The notes under the pieces are model-generated. The model made no database searches, had not been told where the DNA came from, and was given only the letters and a program-made list of their open reading frames with translations. Of a stretch of DNA of 35,760 bases, positions 6,534-14,262 are shown one piece after another (within the stretch, counting starts at the first letter, position 1; every line of letters begins with the position of its first letter). Source of the DNA: JBGTLA01 sp041744375 (GTDB lineage: Bacteria > Actinomycetota > Acidimicrobiia > Spongiisociales > ZC4RG35). The translations under genes and the position numbers were made by a program. The DNA lies in NCBI GenBank assembly GCA_041744375.1, contig JBGTLA010000041.1:1-35760 (forward strand), read 5' to 3'.

Positions 6534-8498
6534 ATGACGGGCGCCTCGATCCGCCACACCTCGAAGTCGCTGGCCGAGTACGTCGCCGAACGAGACGCCG
6601 ACCGTTTCGTGGGGCGCAAGAGCGAACTCGAACTCTTCGGGGCGGTGCTGGGGGAGGAACCGCCGGCATCGATCGTGTTCGTCTTCGGCGCCGGCGGCAT
6701 CGGCAAGAGCGCCTTACTTCGCGAGGTCCAACGCCGGGCTGTCCGCCGGGGATACCGCGTTCGCTCCATCGATGGGCGTCTCTCGGCCGGGCCGTCCGAC
6801 GAGCTCGAACAGGCGGTATCGGACCTGCAGGACGCTCCGCTGCCCCTCCTCGTCATCGACTCCTACGAGCGTTCCGAGGCGATTGGTGCCCATCTGAGGC
6901 ACCACCTGCTGCCGACGATGCCCGCTCAGACACGGGTGATCATCGCCGGACGCAACCGACCCGAACCGGCCTGGTTCACTGGAGGATGGGAGGCGGTGAC
7001 GACCTCGATCGAGATATCGCCGCTTTCCGACCTCGAAGCGCGTCAACTCATCGAGCACATCGGTATCGGATCCGACAAGACGGTGAACAGGATCCTCGCT
7101 TGGGCGGCCGGAGAGCCCTTGGCCCTGGTCGTCGGAGCCGAGGCGGCGGAAAGGGTGGCGAGCGACGAAGGCCTCGACCTCGTCGATGTCCTCTCTGACC
7201 GCCTGGTCGGCGACGAGATCAAGAATGTCGACCGGTCCGTCATCTCGGTCGCTTCGATAGCACGCGCCATCGACAGCCGCCTGGTCTCAGAGGTGCTCGA
7301 GGGTATCGACGGGCGTGAGGCCATTGCCCAACTGCGCAGCCTCAGTTTCGCAGAGGATCTGGGTGATCGGGTGACACTGCACGAGCGGATCCGCCGGTCG
7401 TTCCACACCCGCCTCGCCCGAGACGAGCCTTCCCGCGAGCGGGAGCTGCGACGGCGTCTGGCGGACCATCTCCACGATCGGGCCAAGGAAGGAGACACTC
7501 GGTTCCTGATCGAGGTTGGCTCATTGTTCTCCGACCCCCGGCTCAGATGGGGATGGGCAGCCGACGACAGGGGCGCCTACTGGATCGATAGGGCGCGACC
7601 CGGCGACGAGGAGTCGGCGGCGGAGGCGTTGGGCGTGGGCGACCTCCAATGGTGGGGAGGTGTGCGGCGCTGGTTCGCCGAAGCTCCCCACAGCATCACC
7701 ACCGTCCGGGACACGGCGGGCCGCCTGGCGGGTTTTTGCATCCTCATCACCCCCGCCACGGCTCCGGGTTGGGTGGACGAGGACGCGATCATGAAACCGA
7801 GGCTCGACCATGCCGGGACGCGCTACCCACACGGCAACGTGGTGTTGTGGCGTGACGCCTTCGGCTTTCCGGGCGAAGTCGGATCAGACCCGGCCAAACC
7901 CCTAATGATCGCATTACAGGGGGCGATGGTGGGCTCCGGCTGCACCGATTCGATGTGTACCTATGGGACTGCGGTGGTGGACGACCCGCTCACGATGTCG
8001 CTCGCCGAGGCTTACGGGGCGGTGGCGGTGCCTGAGTTGGAGGTTCTCGATGGGGAACGGGTGGTGGAGGGCCGGATCCTCCAGCATGGACACGGAGGGT
8101 TCATAGGAGCGGCCCGGGCACGGGTGTACCACGATCTCGGTCTGTCCCCGCCCGCTTCCAGCCTCGATTCTCTGCGAGAGGACGTCCGATCGGCCCTGAA
8201 GGCATTCCACGATCCCACCACCCTCGCTGCCAACCCGCTTGGCCGTGGCACGACTTCCTCCGACCGAGCCCGCTCCGTCCGCCGTCTCATCACCGAGGCG
8301 GTTGAGTCCGCCTTCGGTGAGACCCCGGGCCAACAAATGGCCCGCTCGGTCCTCGAAGCCGGCTATCTCCAGCCCGGTGTCACTCACGACATGGCCGCCA
8401 GGGCCCTCCACCTCGGTCGTTCCACCTATTTCCGCTACCTCGGCCGGGGAATCGACCGCATTGCCGGCTACCTGGCGGCCGACTGGGGTCACGATTGA
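6534..8498 (+). CDS. STAND-like ATPase with C-terminal helix-turn-helix, probable regulator
   Basis: This 654-residue cytoplasmic protein looks like a signal-sensing ATPase regulator. Seen: FVGRKSEL near 25-32, the usual entry to AAA/STAND domains; Walker A GAGGIGKSAL at 52-61; Walker B PLLVIDSYE near 104-112; and a helical stretch to about 320 that resembles the winged-helix part of NTPases (LHERIRRSFHTRLARDEP). A middle region (about 335-520) has GRLAGFCILITPATAPGW and GNVVLWRDAFGFPG, which I cannot place with confidence; a divergent GNAT fold is possible. The last 40 residues (VTHDMAARALHLGRSTYFRY) form a helix-turn-helix. The gene is flanked by two copies of one operator-like motif, so control of itself and of the downstream hydrolase gene is the obvious hypothesis. 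The ATG at 6534 is supported by a TACGCT box. Confidence 0.8.
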   Translation: MTGASIRHTSKSLAEYVAERDADRFVGRKSELELFGAVLGEEPPASIVFVFGAGGIGKSALLREVQRRAVRRGYRVRSIDGRLSAGPSDELEQAVSDLQDAPLPLLVIDSYERSEAIGAHLRHHLLPTMPAQTRVIIAGRNRPEPAWFTGGWEAVTTSIEISPLSDLEARQLIEHIGIGSDKTVNRILAWAAGEPLALVVGAEAAERVASDEGLDLVDVLSDRLVGDEIKNVDRSVISVASIARAIDSRLVSEVLEGIDGREAIAQLRSLSFAEDLGDRVTLHERIRRSFHTRLARDEPSRERELRRRLADHLHDRAKEGDTRFLIEVGSLFSDPRLRWGWAADDRGAYWIDRARPGDEESAAEALGVGDLQWWGGVRRWFAEAPHSITTVRDTAGRLAGFCILITPATAPGWVDEDAIMKPRLDHAGTRYPHGNVVLWRDAFGFPGEVGSDPAKPLMIALQGAMVGSGCTDSMCTYGTAVVDDPLTMSLAEAYGAVAVPELEVLDGERVVEGRILQHGHGGFIGAARARVYHDLGLSPPASSLDSLREDVRSALKAFHDPTTLAANPLGRGTTSSDRARSVRRLITEAVESAFGETPGQQMARSVLEAGYLQPGVTHDMAARALHLGRSTYFRYLGRGIDRIAGYLAADWGHD

Positions 8499-8582
8499 CG
8501 CCGGAACCTCCGTCGAAGCGCTAGCAAAGCCTTCGGCGAACCCGCCTCCGGGACAGTGGACGGCGGGGGTCTCCGATAGGTT

Positions 8583-8607
8583 CGGAGTAGTCCCACCCCG
8601 CTCCCAG
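8583..8607. promoter_or_regulatory. Copy B of the operator-like motif
   Basis: CGGAGTAGTCCCAC at 8583-8596 is identical to copy A, then CCCG and TCCCAG follow with two changes in 25 bases. The dyad is weaker: CGGAGT against ACCCCG. It is in the 168-base gap between the STAND gene and the hydrolase gene, about 45 bases upstream of the TACCGT box. The rest of that gap shows nothing else I can name. Confidence 0.5.
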
Positions 8608-8653
8608 GCCCGATTTCGTCTCGTGGCCGGACTCCGGGGAAACGCCGGTCGGG

Positions 8654-8659
8654 TACCGT
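8654..8659 (+). promoter_or_regulatory. Leaderless-type -10 box of the hydrolase gene
   Basis: TACCGT lies 7 bases before the ATG at 8667. The hexamer is identical to that of the tetR gene. No Shine-Dalgarno sequence precedes the ATG. Confidence 0.5.
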
Positions 8660-8666
8660 CTTCCCC

Positions 8667-9272
8667 ATGATCGATGTCACCAAGCTCGCCGTTGGCCCCT
8701 ACGACAACGACTCGTATGTGGTGTCGTGTCGGCGTACCGGCGCGGCCATCATCGTCGACGCGGCCGCCGAGGCCGACAGAATCCTCGGCGCCTGCTCGGG
8801 GCTGTCGGTGGCGTCGATACTGACGACCCACGGCCACATGGATCACGTCGGAGCCCTCGACCCGGTCCAAGAAGCTCTGTCGATCCCGTTTCTCATGCAC
8901 CCTGCCGACATCGAGATCGCACAACGATCCCCCGACGAGGCATTGTCCGACGACGACGAGATCGTCTTCGGCGACGTGGCCCTCCACACCGTTCACACGC
9001 CCGGCCACACACCCGGCTCGGTTTGCTTCGTTTTCGAGCCATCGCAGCCGGGCGACGTCCACATCCTGTTCAGCGGTGACACCCTCTTCCCGGGTGGGCC
9101 GGGTGCCACCCGCTGGGATTATTCGAGCTTCGGGGAAATCATGGACAGCCTCGAGGAGCGACTCTTTCCGCGTCTCCCCGACGACACGGTCGTCCACCCC
9201 GGGCACGGTGCCGACACCACCATCGGGGCCGAGCGCCCCAGCTTGGGGGCGTGGCGGGCGCGCGGATGGTGA
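8667..9272 (+). CDS. Metallo-beta-lactamase-fold hydrolase, glyoxalase II-like
   Basis: This 201-residue hydrolase has a dinuclear metal centre. Seen: TTHGHMDHVG gives H55, H57, D59 and H60; HTPGHTPGSVC gives H114; FSGDTLFPGG gives the bridging D138; and VVHPGHG gives H180. These are all the ligands of the glyoxalase II branch. At this length it lacks the extra C-terminal domain of true glyoxalase II, so the substrate is open (a thioester or similar ester is typical). The leaderless box at 8654 supports the start. The next gene, an LLM oxidoreductase, begins 28 bases later with its own ribosome binding site, so the two probably share a transcript. A copy of the motif found before the STAND gene lies upstream. 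Confidence 0.9.
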   Translation: MIDVTKLAVGPYDNDSYVVSCRRTGAAIIVDAAAEADRILGACSGLSVASILTTHGHMDHVGALDPVQEALSIPFLMHPADIEIAQRSPDEALSDDDEIVFGDVALHTVHTPGHTPGSVCFVFEPSQPGDVHILFSGDTLFPGGPGATRWDYSSFGEIMDSLEERLFPRLPDDTVVHPGHGADTTIGAERPSLGAWRARGW

Positions 9273-9300
9273 GTGGCCCGCTCCACAGGAGGACCTGAGG

Positions 9301-10230
9301 GTGGAACTGGCCGTCCAGACGATGACCGACTACCGGGGCACGCTGGCTTTGGCGGAGTGGGCCGAGGCCGACGGACTGGCGGCCCTGGCGGTGGCGGATC
9401 ACTACCTCTCCGGGCCGGATGACGCCTTCGCTCTCGATCAGCTCACACTGCTCGGGGCCATCGCCGCCCGCACCGAGCGAATCGAGCTCTCCACTCTGGT
9501 CAGTCCCGTCACCTTTCGTCACCCGGCGGTGATGCTGAAGGCGGCGGTGACGCTCGACGAGATCTCGCGTGGTCGCTTCTCGCTGGGAGTGGGCACTGGT
9601 TGGATGCCAGAGGAGCACACCGCCTTCGGTCTCGACTTCCCTCCGCTGAGGGAGAGGTTCGATCGCCTCGAGGATGCCCTGAGGTACCTGCGAGCAGGTC
9701 TGTCAGGAAATGGCGAGGGGTACCGTGGTCGATACTTCCGCCTCGAGGAGGGATTCGCCCCTCAGCCTCGAGGAGAAGGCGTGAAGCTCGTCGTCGGCGG
9801 CGGAGGTCCCCAGCGGACTCCCCGGCTGGCCGGCACCTTCGCCGACGAGTTCAATGCCTTTCCGTCCTCAGACCCCTACCGGCCGCGCATCGAGGTTGCC
9901 CTCACCGCAGCATCCGATGTCGGACGCGACCCGTCGTCGGTCCTGGTGTCAACCGCCTTCCCTCTGGTGCTCGGCGAGGACGAGGCCGACGTCGCCGTCC
10001 GCATCGAACGCGTCGCAGAACGGCGTGGGGTCGATCCCGCGGCCGTGAGGACGAGATGGGGCGAGCTGGGAATCCCCATCGGCACCGCCGAGCAGGTGGC
10101 CGCCCGCCTCACTGCCATGGAAGCCGAGGGAGTAGCCCGCGTCTACTTCCAGGTCGCCTTCGACCCGATCGAGGACATCCAACGTTCGGTCGGGATCTTG
10201 CAGAGGCACCTGGCCGACATCAGCTCGTGA
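9301..10230 (+). CDS. LLM-class flavin/F420-dependent oxidoreductase (first of tandem pair)
   Basis: This 309-residue TIM-barrel oxidoreductase belongs to the luciferase-like monooxygenase class. Seen: VELAVQTMTDYRGTLALAEW at the start, LVSPVTFRHPAVMLKAAVTL, the hallmark GRFSLGVGTGWMPEEHTAFG at about 89-108, and VVGGGGPQRTPRLAG near 162. Known: most actinobacterial members of this subgroup use reduced F420 or FMN on small organic molecules; the substrate cannot be read here. The open frame extends upstream into the hydrolase gene, but the GTG at 9301 follows AGGAGGACCTGAGG at good distance and gives the family N-terminus. It is probably co-transcribed with the hydrolase gene. Confidence 0.9.
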   Translation: MELAVQTMTDYRGTLALAEWAEADGLAALAVADHYLSGPDDAFALDQLTLLGAIAARTERIELSTLVSPVTFRHPAVMLKAAVTLDEISRGRFSLGVGTGWMPEEHTAFGLDFPPLRERFDRLEDALRYLRAGLSGNGEGYRGRYFRLEEGFAPQPRGEGVKLVVGGGGPQRTPRLAGTFADEFNAFPSSDPYRPRIEVALTAASDVGRDPSSVLVSTAFPLVLGEDEADVAVRIERVAERRGVDPAAVRTRWGELGIPIGTAEQVAARLTAMEAEGVARVYFQVAFDPIEDIQRSVGILQRHLADISS

Positions 10231-10241
10231 GTCAGCTCGGT

Positions 10242-10247
10242 TAGCCT
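10242..10247 (+). promoter_or_regulatory. Leaderless-type -10 box of the second LLM gene
   Basis: TAGCCT ends 6 bases before the ATG at 10254, within the 23-base gap after the first LLM gene. The second paralogue can therefore be expressed on its own. Confidence 0.45.
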
Positions 10248-10253
10248 CCGATC

Positions 10254-11165
10254 ATGGACCTCTCAGTGATGACCGAGCCGCAAATCGGCGGTACTTACGA
10301 CCAGCTCCTCTGGTACGCCCGGTGGGCCGAGAACAACGGCTTGACGTCGTTTGCACGTTCCGACCACTACTACTCCACCCGCCAGCCGACTCCCGACGCC
10401 ACCGACGCCTTCGCCACGATCGCCGGCCTGGCCCGAGACACTGAGCGGATCCGGTTGTGTGTGCTGGTGGCGCCCATCACATTCCGGCACCCGGCAGTGA
10501 CGGCGAAGACTGCCGCCACCATCGATCAGATGTCGGGCGGACGCCTCGACCTGGGCGTGGGCACCGGATGGATGGAAGAGGAGCACACTGCCCTCGGTAT
10601 CCCCTTTCCAGAGCGTTCTGAGCGATTCGCGAGACTCGAGGAGACGCTCGGCTACCTGCGGGCGGCATTCACCGGTGAGCACGCTCGTTTCGAGGGTGCC
10701 TACTACACCCTGGACGCCGCCGTGCGGCCAAGACCGAGCGGAATCCGGATCGTCGTGGGCGGGAGTGGCTCACGACAGACCCCGACGCTCGCCGGCAACC
10801 ATGCCGACGAGTACAACCATTTCCTGGCCCCGCCGGAAGAAATCGCTCCCAAGGTACGGCTCGTGAAGGAAGTCGCGGGCGAGCGCCCGGTGACCGTCTC
10901 CGTCATGGGGCCGGCCCTGGTAGGCCGCACCGACGACGAATACCGGACTCGCCTCGAGGAAGCGGCCACCGCCAGAGGGCTGTCCGCCGAGGACTTGGAG
11001 GAGCGCTACCTCTCGGCAGGAGTGCCCGTGGGAGGGCCGCAACGCGTCGCCGAGACGGTGGCGGCGCTCGGCGAAGCAGGCGTCGACAAATGGTACGTGC
11101 AGTGGATCGATCTCGACGATATCGACTCCTTCGCCATGACGATGGGCGTGATCGGCGGCGGTTGA
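10254..11165 (+). CDS. LLM-class flavin/F420-dependent oxidoreductase (second of tandem pair)
   Basis: This 303-residue paralogue of the preceding gene has the same landmarks: LVAPITFRHPAVTAKTAATI, GRLDLGVGTGWMEEEHTALG and VVGGSGSRQTPTLAG. The two differ in the loop after DHYYS/DHYLS (the second has STRQPTPDATDAF) and in the C-terminal third, so they probably accept different substrates. An old tandem duplication is the simplest explanation. The start at 10254 carries a TAGCCT box 6 bases upstream and no ribosome binding site, unlike the first copy. Its 3' end is only 23 bases from the convergent ybaK-like gene. Confidence 0.9.
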   Translation: MDLSVMTEPQIGGTYDQLLWYARWAENNGLTSFARSDHYYSTRQPTPDATDAFATIAGLARDTERIRLCVLVAPITFRHPAVTAKTAATIDQMSGGRLDLGVGTGWMEEEHTALGIPFPERSERFARLEETLGYLRAAFTGEHARFEGAYYTLDAAVRPRPSGIRIVVGGSGSRQTPTLAGNHADEYNHFLAPPEEIAPKVRLVKEVAGERPVTVSVMGPALVGRTDDEYRTRLEEAATARGLSAEDLEERYLSAGVPVGGPQRVAETVAALGEAGVDKWYVQWIDLDDIDSFAMTMGVIGGG

Positions 11166-11188
11166 GATCCCGGTCTCGTCGAGGTCCG

Positions 11189-11659
11189 TCAGCTGAGCGG
11201 AGTCCAGGTGGGTGAAGCAAGCCGGTCGAGGTCGTCGAGGGAGATCGGGAACACCGTGGCGGGGGTCCCGGCCGCAGCCCAGACCGGATCGTGGCGGCGA
11301 AGGGCATGGTCGGCAAATATCGGCACTGGCGTGGCGTGCCCGAAGGGTGGCGTTCCACCCGCCGCGAACCCGGTGACTCGGCGCACGACCTCGAGGCTGG
11401 CCCGCTCCACGCTGCCGCCGCCGGCGGCCTGAGCCAGCTTGTCGGGGTCGAGTCGTCGGTCCCCCGGGACCAATGCCACCACCGGCTCTCGGTCTACGGT
11501 GAATACGAGCGACTTGACGATGGCGGCCACCTCACATCCGATGGCGGCGGCCGCTTCGGCCGCCGTCTTGGTCCCCTCGGGGAAGTGTCGCACGTCGATC
11601 GCCAGGCCAGAGCTGGAAGCGGCTGCGGCGACCCGTTGGGAAGCGTTGGGAAGTTGCAT
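11189..11659 (-). CDS. YbaK/EbsC-family aminoacyl-tRNA deacylase
   Basis: This 156-residue trans-editing protein of the YbaK/ProX fold removes wrongly attached amino acids from tRNA (Cys-tRNAPro or related) in the cytoplasm. Seen: VRHFPEGTKTAAEAAAAIGC, then AIVKSLVF with the catalytic-site Lys at 49, PVVALVPGDRRLD, and GFAAGGTPPFGHAT near 96-109, the family's glycine-rich loop. The length is right for a free-standing YbaK protein. The ATG at 11659 has TACCCT 6 bases upstream (leaderless pattern) and no ribosome binding site. The amino acid specificity cannot be decided from the motifs seen. Confidence 0.9.
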   Translation of the reverse strand: MQLPNASQRVAAAASSSGLAIDVRHFPEGTKTAAEAAAAIGCEVAAIVKSLVFTVDREPVVALVPGDRRLDPDKLAQAAGGGSVERASLEVVRRVTGFAAGGTPPFGHATPVPIFADHALRRHDPVWAAAGTPATVFPISLDDLDRLASPTWTPLS

Positions 11660-11665
11660 CAGTCG

Positions 11666-11671
11666 AGGGTA
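11666..11671 (-). promoter_or_regulatory. Leaderless-type -10 box of the ybaK-like gene
   Basis: TACCCT read on the minus strand ends 6 bases before the ATG at 11659. It faces the divergent sufC gene, whose start is about 70 bases away. Confidence 0.45.
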
Positions 11672-11739
11672 GGGCAGGGCCTACCGTCACGTCCGGGGTT
11701 TAGGGCTTGTCCTGTCCGACGTCATACCATGGGGACATC

Positions 11740-12486
11740 GTGAGTACGCCCCTTCTCCAAATCGAAGACCTGCACGCCTCCGTGGACGGCACCGAGATCC
11801 TCAAGGGGGTGGATCTGGTCGTCGACCGGGGTCAGATAGCCGCCCTCATGGGACCGAACGGCTCCGGCAAATCCACCCTCGCCAATGTGCTGATGGGTCA
11901 TCCGGACTTCGCAATCACCGGTGGTCGCATCCTCTACGACGGCGAGGACATCACCGAGCTGGCGCCCACCCAGCGGGCCACGCGAGGAATGTTCCTCGCC
12001 TTCCAATACCCAGAGGAGATACCGGGAGTCTCGGTGATTCAATTCCTGCGCACGGCCTTGTCGAATCGGACCGGGATCGACTACACGGTCCTCGAGCTCA
12101 GACTCAAGGTGATGGAGGCGATGAAGGAGCTGAGCATGGAGTCCACTTTCGCCGACAGGTACCTCAACGAGGGCTTCTCTGGTGGAGAGCGCAAGCGCAA
12201 CGAGATCCTTCAAATGGCCGTACTGGAGCCCGAGCTGGTCATCATGGACGAGACCGATTCGGGCCTGGACATCGATGCGCTCGGCATCGTCGCCGAAGGG
12301 GTGAACAAACTGACCGGGCCGGAGCGAGGGTTTCTCATCATCACGCATTACCAGCGGTTGCTGGATCACATCACCCCCGACGAGGTCCACATCTTCATCG
12401 ACGGGCGTATCACCGAAACCGGAGGCCCGGATCTGGCGAGGAGGCTCGAGGAAGAAGGCTATGAAGCCTTCCGGGTTCCGGCGTGA
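11740..12486 (+). CDS. sufC: SufC, Fe-S assembly ATPase (copy in sufC-sufS-sufU cluster)
   Basis: This 248-residue ABC-type ATPase drives the SufBCD scaffold that builds iron-sulfur clusters. Seen: Walker A GPNGSGKST (38-46), the SufC-typical AFQYPEEIPGVSV (88-99), signature FSGGERKRNE (146-155), Walker B LVIMDETDSGLDID and the H-loop ITHYQ (201-205). The GTG at 11740 follows GGGGA and gives the family start VSTPLLQIEDLHAS; the frame stays open a little further upstream without support. It is followed by sufS and sufU, so ATPase, desulfurase and transfer protein are made together, but SufB and SufD are encoded elsewhere in this window. A second intact sufC lies at 17610-18416. Confidence 0.95.
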   Translation: MSTPLLQIEDLHASVDGTEILKGVDLVVDRGQIAALMGPNGSGKSTLANVLMGHPDFAITGGRILYDGEDITELAPTQRATRGMFLAFQYPEEIPGVSVIQFLRTALSNRTGIDYTVLELRLKVMEAMKELSMESTFADRYLNEGFSGGERKRNEILQMAVLEPELVIMDETDSGLDIDALGIVAEGVNKLTGPERGFLIITHYQRLLDHITPDEVHIFIDGRITETGGPDLARRLEEEGYEAFRVPA

Positions 12487-12502
12487 GACTGGCCACGTCA
12501 CA

Positions 12503-13744
12503 ATGATCGATGCGAACGACATGACACTCCTCGACACCACCGCCATTCGTGCCGACTTCCCGGTCTTCGATGACCCCGAACTGCACTTCCTCGATTCGGG
12601 TGCCAGCTCCCAGAAGCCACGCCAGGTCATCGAGACCATGGCCGAGTTCACTCGTCACAGCTACGCCAACGTGCACCGGGGAGCCTACAAGCTCTCGATC
12701 GGGGCCACCGAGCTCTACGAGATGAGCCGGCACCGGGTGGCAGCCTTCCTCAACGCCCCCGACCCCGACGAAGTCGTCCTCGTCCGCGGTGCTACCTCCG
12801 GGCTCAACCTGGCTGCCTTCGGATGGGGCGGAACCCATCTGAGGCCCGGAGATCGCATCCTGCTCACCGAGATGGAGCATCACGCCAACCTGGTGCCATG
12901 GCAGATGGTGGCCCGGCGTACCGGTGCCCGCCTCGATTTCATCCCGCTCGGGAACGACTTCCGCCTCGACCTGTCGGGGTTGGATCGTCTCATCGATCGC
13001 GACACGAAGGTGGTGTCGGTCACGGGGATGTCGAATGTCCTGGGTACCGTGCCCCAGCTCGACGAGATCCTGGGAGCGGCCCGATCGGTCGGAGCGTTCA
13101 CCGTGGTCGACGGAGCTCAGTTGGTGCCACACTTCCCGGTGGACGTGACCACGCTCGGTGCCGATTTCATCACGTTCTCTTCCCACAAGATGCTCGGGCC
13201 GACCGGTGTGGGGGTGGTGTGGGCACGCCGAGATCGGCTGGAGGAGACTGACCCGGTCGAAGGGGGAGGCGACATGATCGCCGACGTCACACTCCATGGC
13301 GCCACCTGGGCCAAGATTCCTCACCGTTTCGAGGCCGGCACCCCACCCATCATCGAAGCGGTGGGGCTGGCGGCCGCCATCGACTATCTGGACAAGGTCG
13401 GCATGGCGGCGATCGCCGCCCACGACAAGGCTCTCGCCGCCTATACCCTCGAACGGCTCGGGGCGGTGCCCGGTCTCGAAATCCAAGGACCCTCCACCAC
13501 AGAAGATCGGGGCGGTGTCATCAGCTTCACGATGGGCGACGTGCACGCTCACGATCTGGCCACGATCCTCGACCAGCACGGCGTGGCGGTGCGAGCCGGC
13601 CACCACTGCGCCAAGCCTCTCATGCGGGTTCTCGGAGTGCCGGCCACCGCTCGCGCCTCGCTCTATCTCTACAACGATCGAGACGACATCGACGCGTTGG
13701 TGGAAGGACTCGACGAGGCCCGCCGACTGTTCGGGATCTCCTGA
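12503..13744 (+). CDS. sufS: SufS, group II cysteine desulfurase
   Basis: This PLP enzyme of about 413 residues takes sulfur from cysteine and leaves it as a persulfide for iron-sulfur assembly. Seen: LDSGASSQKPRQVI at the N-terminus, EMEHHANLVPWQ, VVDGAQLVPHFPVD (PLP contacts), FSSHKMLGPTG with the PLP Lys near 229, and RAGHHCAKPLM with the persulfide Cys near 369. Both active-site residues are present and the length is normal. The start is uncertain: ATG at 12503 leaves 16 bases after sufC. An in-frame ATG at 12461 would overlap sufC but has AGAAGG just upstream, and ATG at 12521 is also possible. The stop overlaps the sufU start (TGATG), so sufS and sufU are translationally coupled. Confidence 0.93.
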   Translation: MIDANDMTLLDTTAIRADFPVFDDPELHFLDSGASSQKPRQVIETMAEFTRHSYANVHRGAYKLSIGATELYEMSRHRVAAFLNAPDPDEVVLVRGATSGLNLAAFGWGGTHLRPGDRILLTEMEHHANLVPWQMVARRTGARLDFIPLGNDFRLDLSGLDRLIDRDTKVVSVTGMSNVLGTVPQLDEILGAARSVGAFTVVDGAQLVPHFPVDVTTLGADFITFSSHKMLGPTGVGVVWARRDRLEETDPVEGGGDMIADVTLHGATWAKIPHRFEAGTPPIIEAVGLAAAIDYLDKVGMAAIAAHDKALAAYTLERLGAVPGLEIQGPSTTEDRGGVISFTMGDVHAHDLATILDQHGVAVRAGHHCAKPLMRVLGVPATARASLYLYNDRDDIDALVEGLDEARRLFGIS

Positions 13745-14184
13745 TGGCGCTCGAGGACCTGTACCGCGATGTCATCTTGGACCACTACCGCAACCCGCGC
13801 CATGCCAAGCCTCTCGACGCGCCGGACGCTGTCGCCGAGGGCGTCAACCCACTGTGCGGCGACGAGGTGACCGTCGAGCTGGCCTTCGAAGACGACCTCG
13901 TCACCGAGGTGTCGGTGAGGGGCCAAGGTTGCTCTATCAGCCAGTCGGCGGCGTCGATGATGTCACACGCCATCGTCGGAAAGCGCCGAGACGAGATCAC
14001 AGAACTGATCGACCGCTTCCACCTGATGATGACCGCCGAGGACGAAACCGAGGCGGGGTTGGATCCCGCGCGACCCGGATCGGTGCTGGGCGACCTGGAG
14101 GCCCTACAGGGGGTCCGCCGCTACCCGGTAAGAATCAAATGCGCCAGTCTGCCCTGGACCACCCTCACCGAGGCCCTCCAGTAA
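13744..14184 (+). CDS. sufU: SufU, zinc-dependent sulfur transfer protein
   Basis: This 146-residue SufU/IscU-like protein works in Gram-positive SUF systems as a zinc-bound sulfur acceptor for SufS rather than as a scaffold. Seen: LYRDVILDHYRNPRH at the N-terminus, then the expected zinc ligands Cys38 and Asp40 (PLCGDEV), Cys63 (GQGCSISQ) and Cys133 (IKCASLPW). The long insert between the second and third Cys (about 80-120) separates SufU from IscU. The ATG shares one base with the sufS TGA. The gene ends the cluster; GC-rich dyads follow in the gap before the convergent fumC. Confidence 0.94.
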   Translation: MALEDLYRDVILDHYRNPRHAKPLDAPDAVAEGVNPLCGDEVTVELAFEDDLVTEVSVRGQGCSISQSAASMMSHAIVGKRRDEITELIDRFHLMMTAEDETEAGLDPARPGSVLGDLEALQGVRRYPVRIKCASLPWTTLTEALQ

Positions 14185-14197
14185 CGCCCCCATCCAG

Positions 14198-14247
14198 CAA
14201 CCCTGGGCACCAACCACCGCCCAGCGACGTCTGCAACCCGGGGTTGC
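14198..14247. terminator. Dyads between convergent sufU and fumC, possible two-way terminator
   Basis: GCAACCC occurs at 14198 and 14233, and both can pair with GGGTTGC at 14241-14247. CTGGGC (14203-14208) can pair with GCCCAG (14219-14224). These alternative hairpins fill the 78-base gap between two convergent genes. No T-tract is present on either strand, so this is at best a GC-rich terminator of actinobacterial type. Confidence 0.35.
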
Positions 14248-14262
14248 GCCGATCTTGGCGGG

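Noticed and set aside
7914..9206. 430-codon open frame on the minus strand
   Set aside because: It covers the STAND and hydrolase genes in antisense, has no recognisable domain and a composition typical of a shadow frame.
10254..11165. Tandem LLM genes as one gene split by a frameshift
   Set aside because: Each has a complete set of LLM motifs and its own start signal, so they are paralogues.
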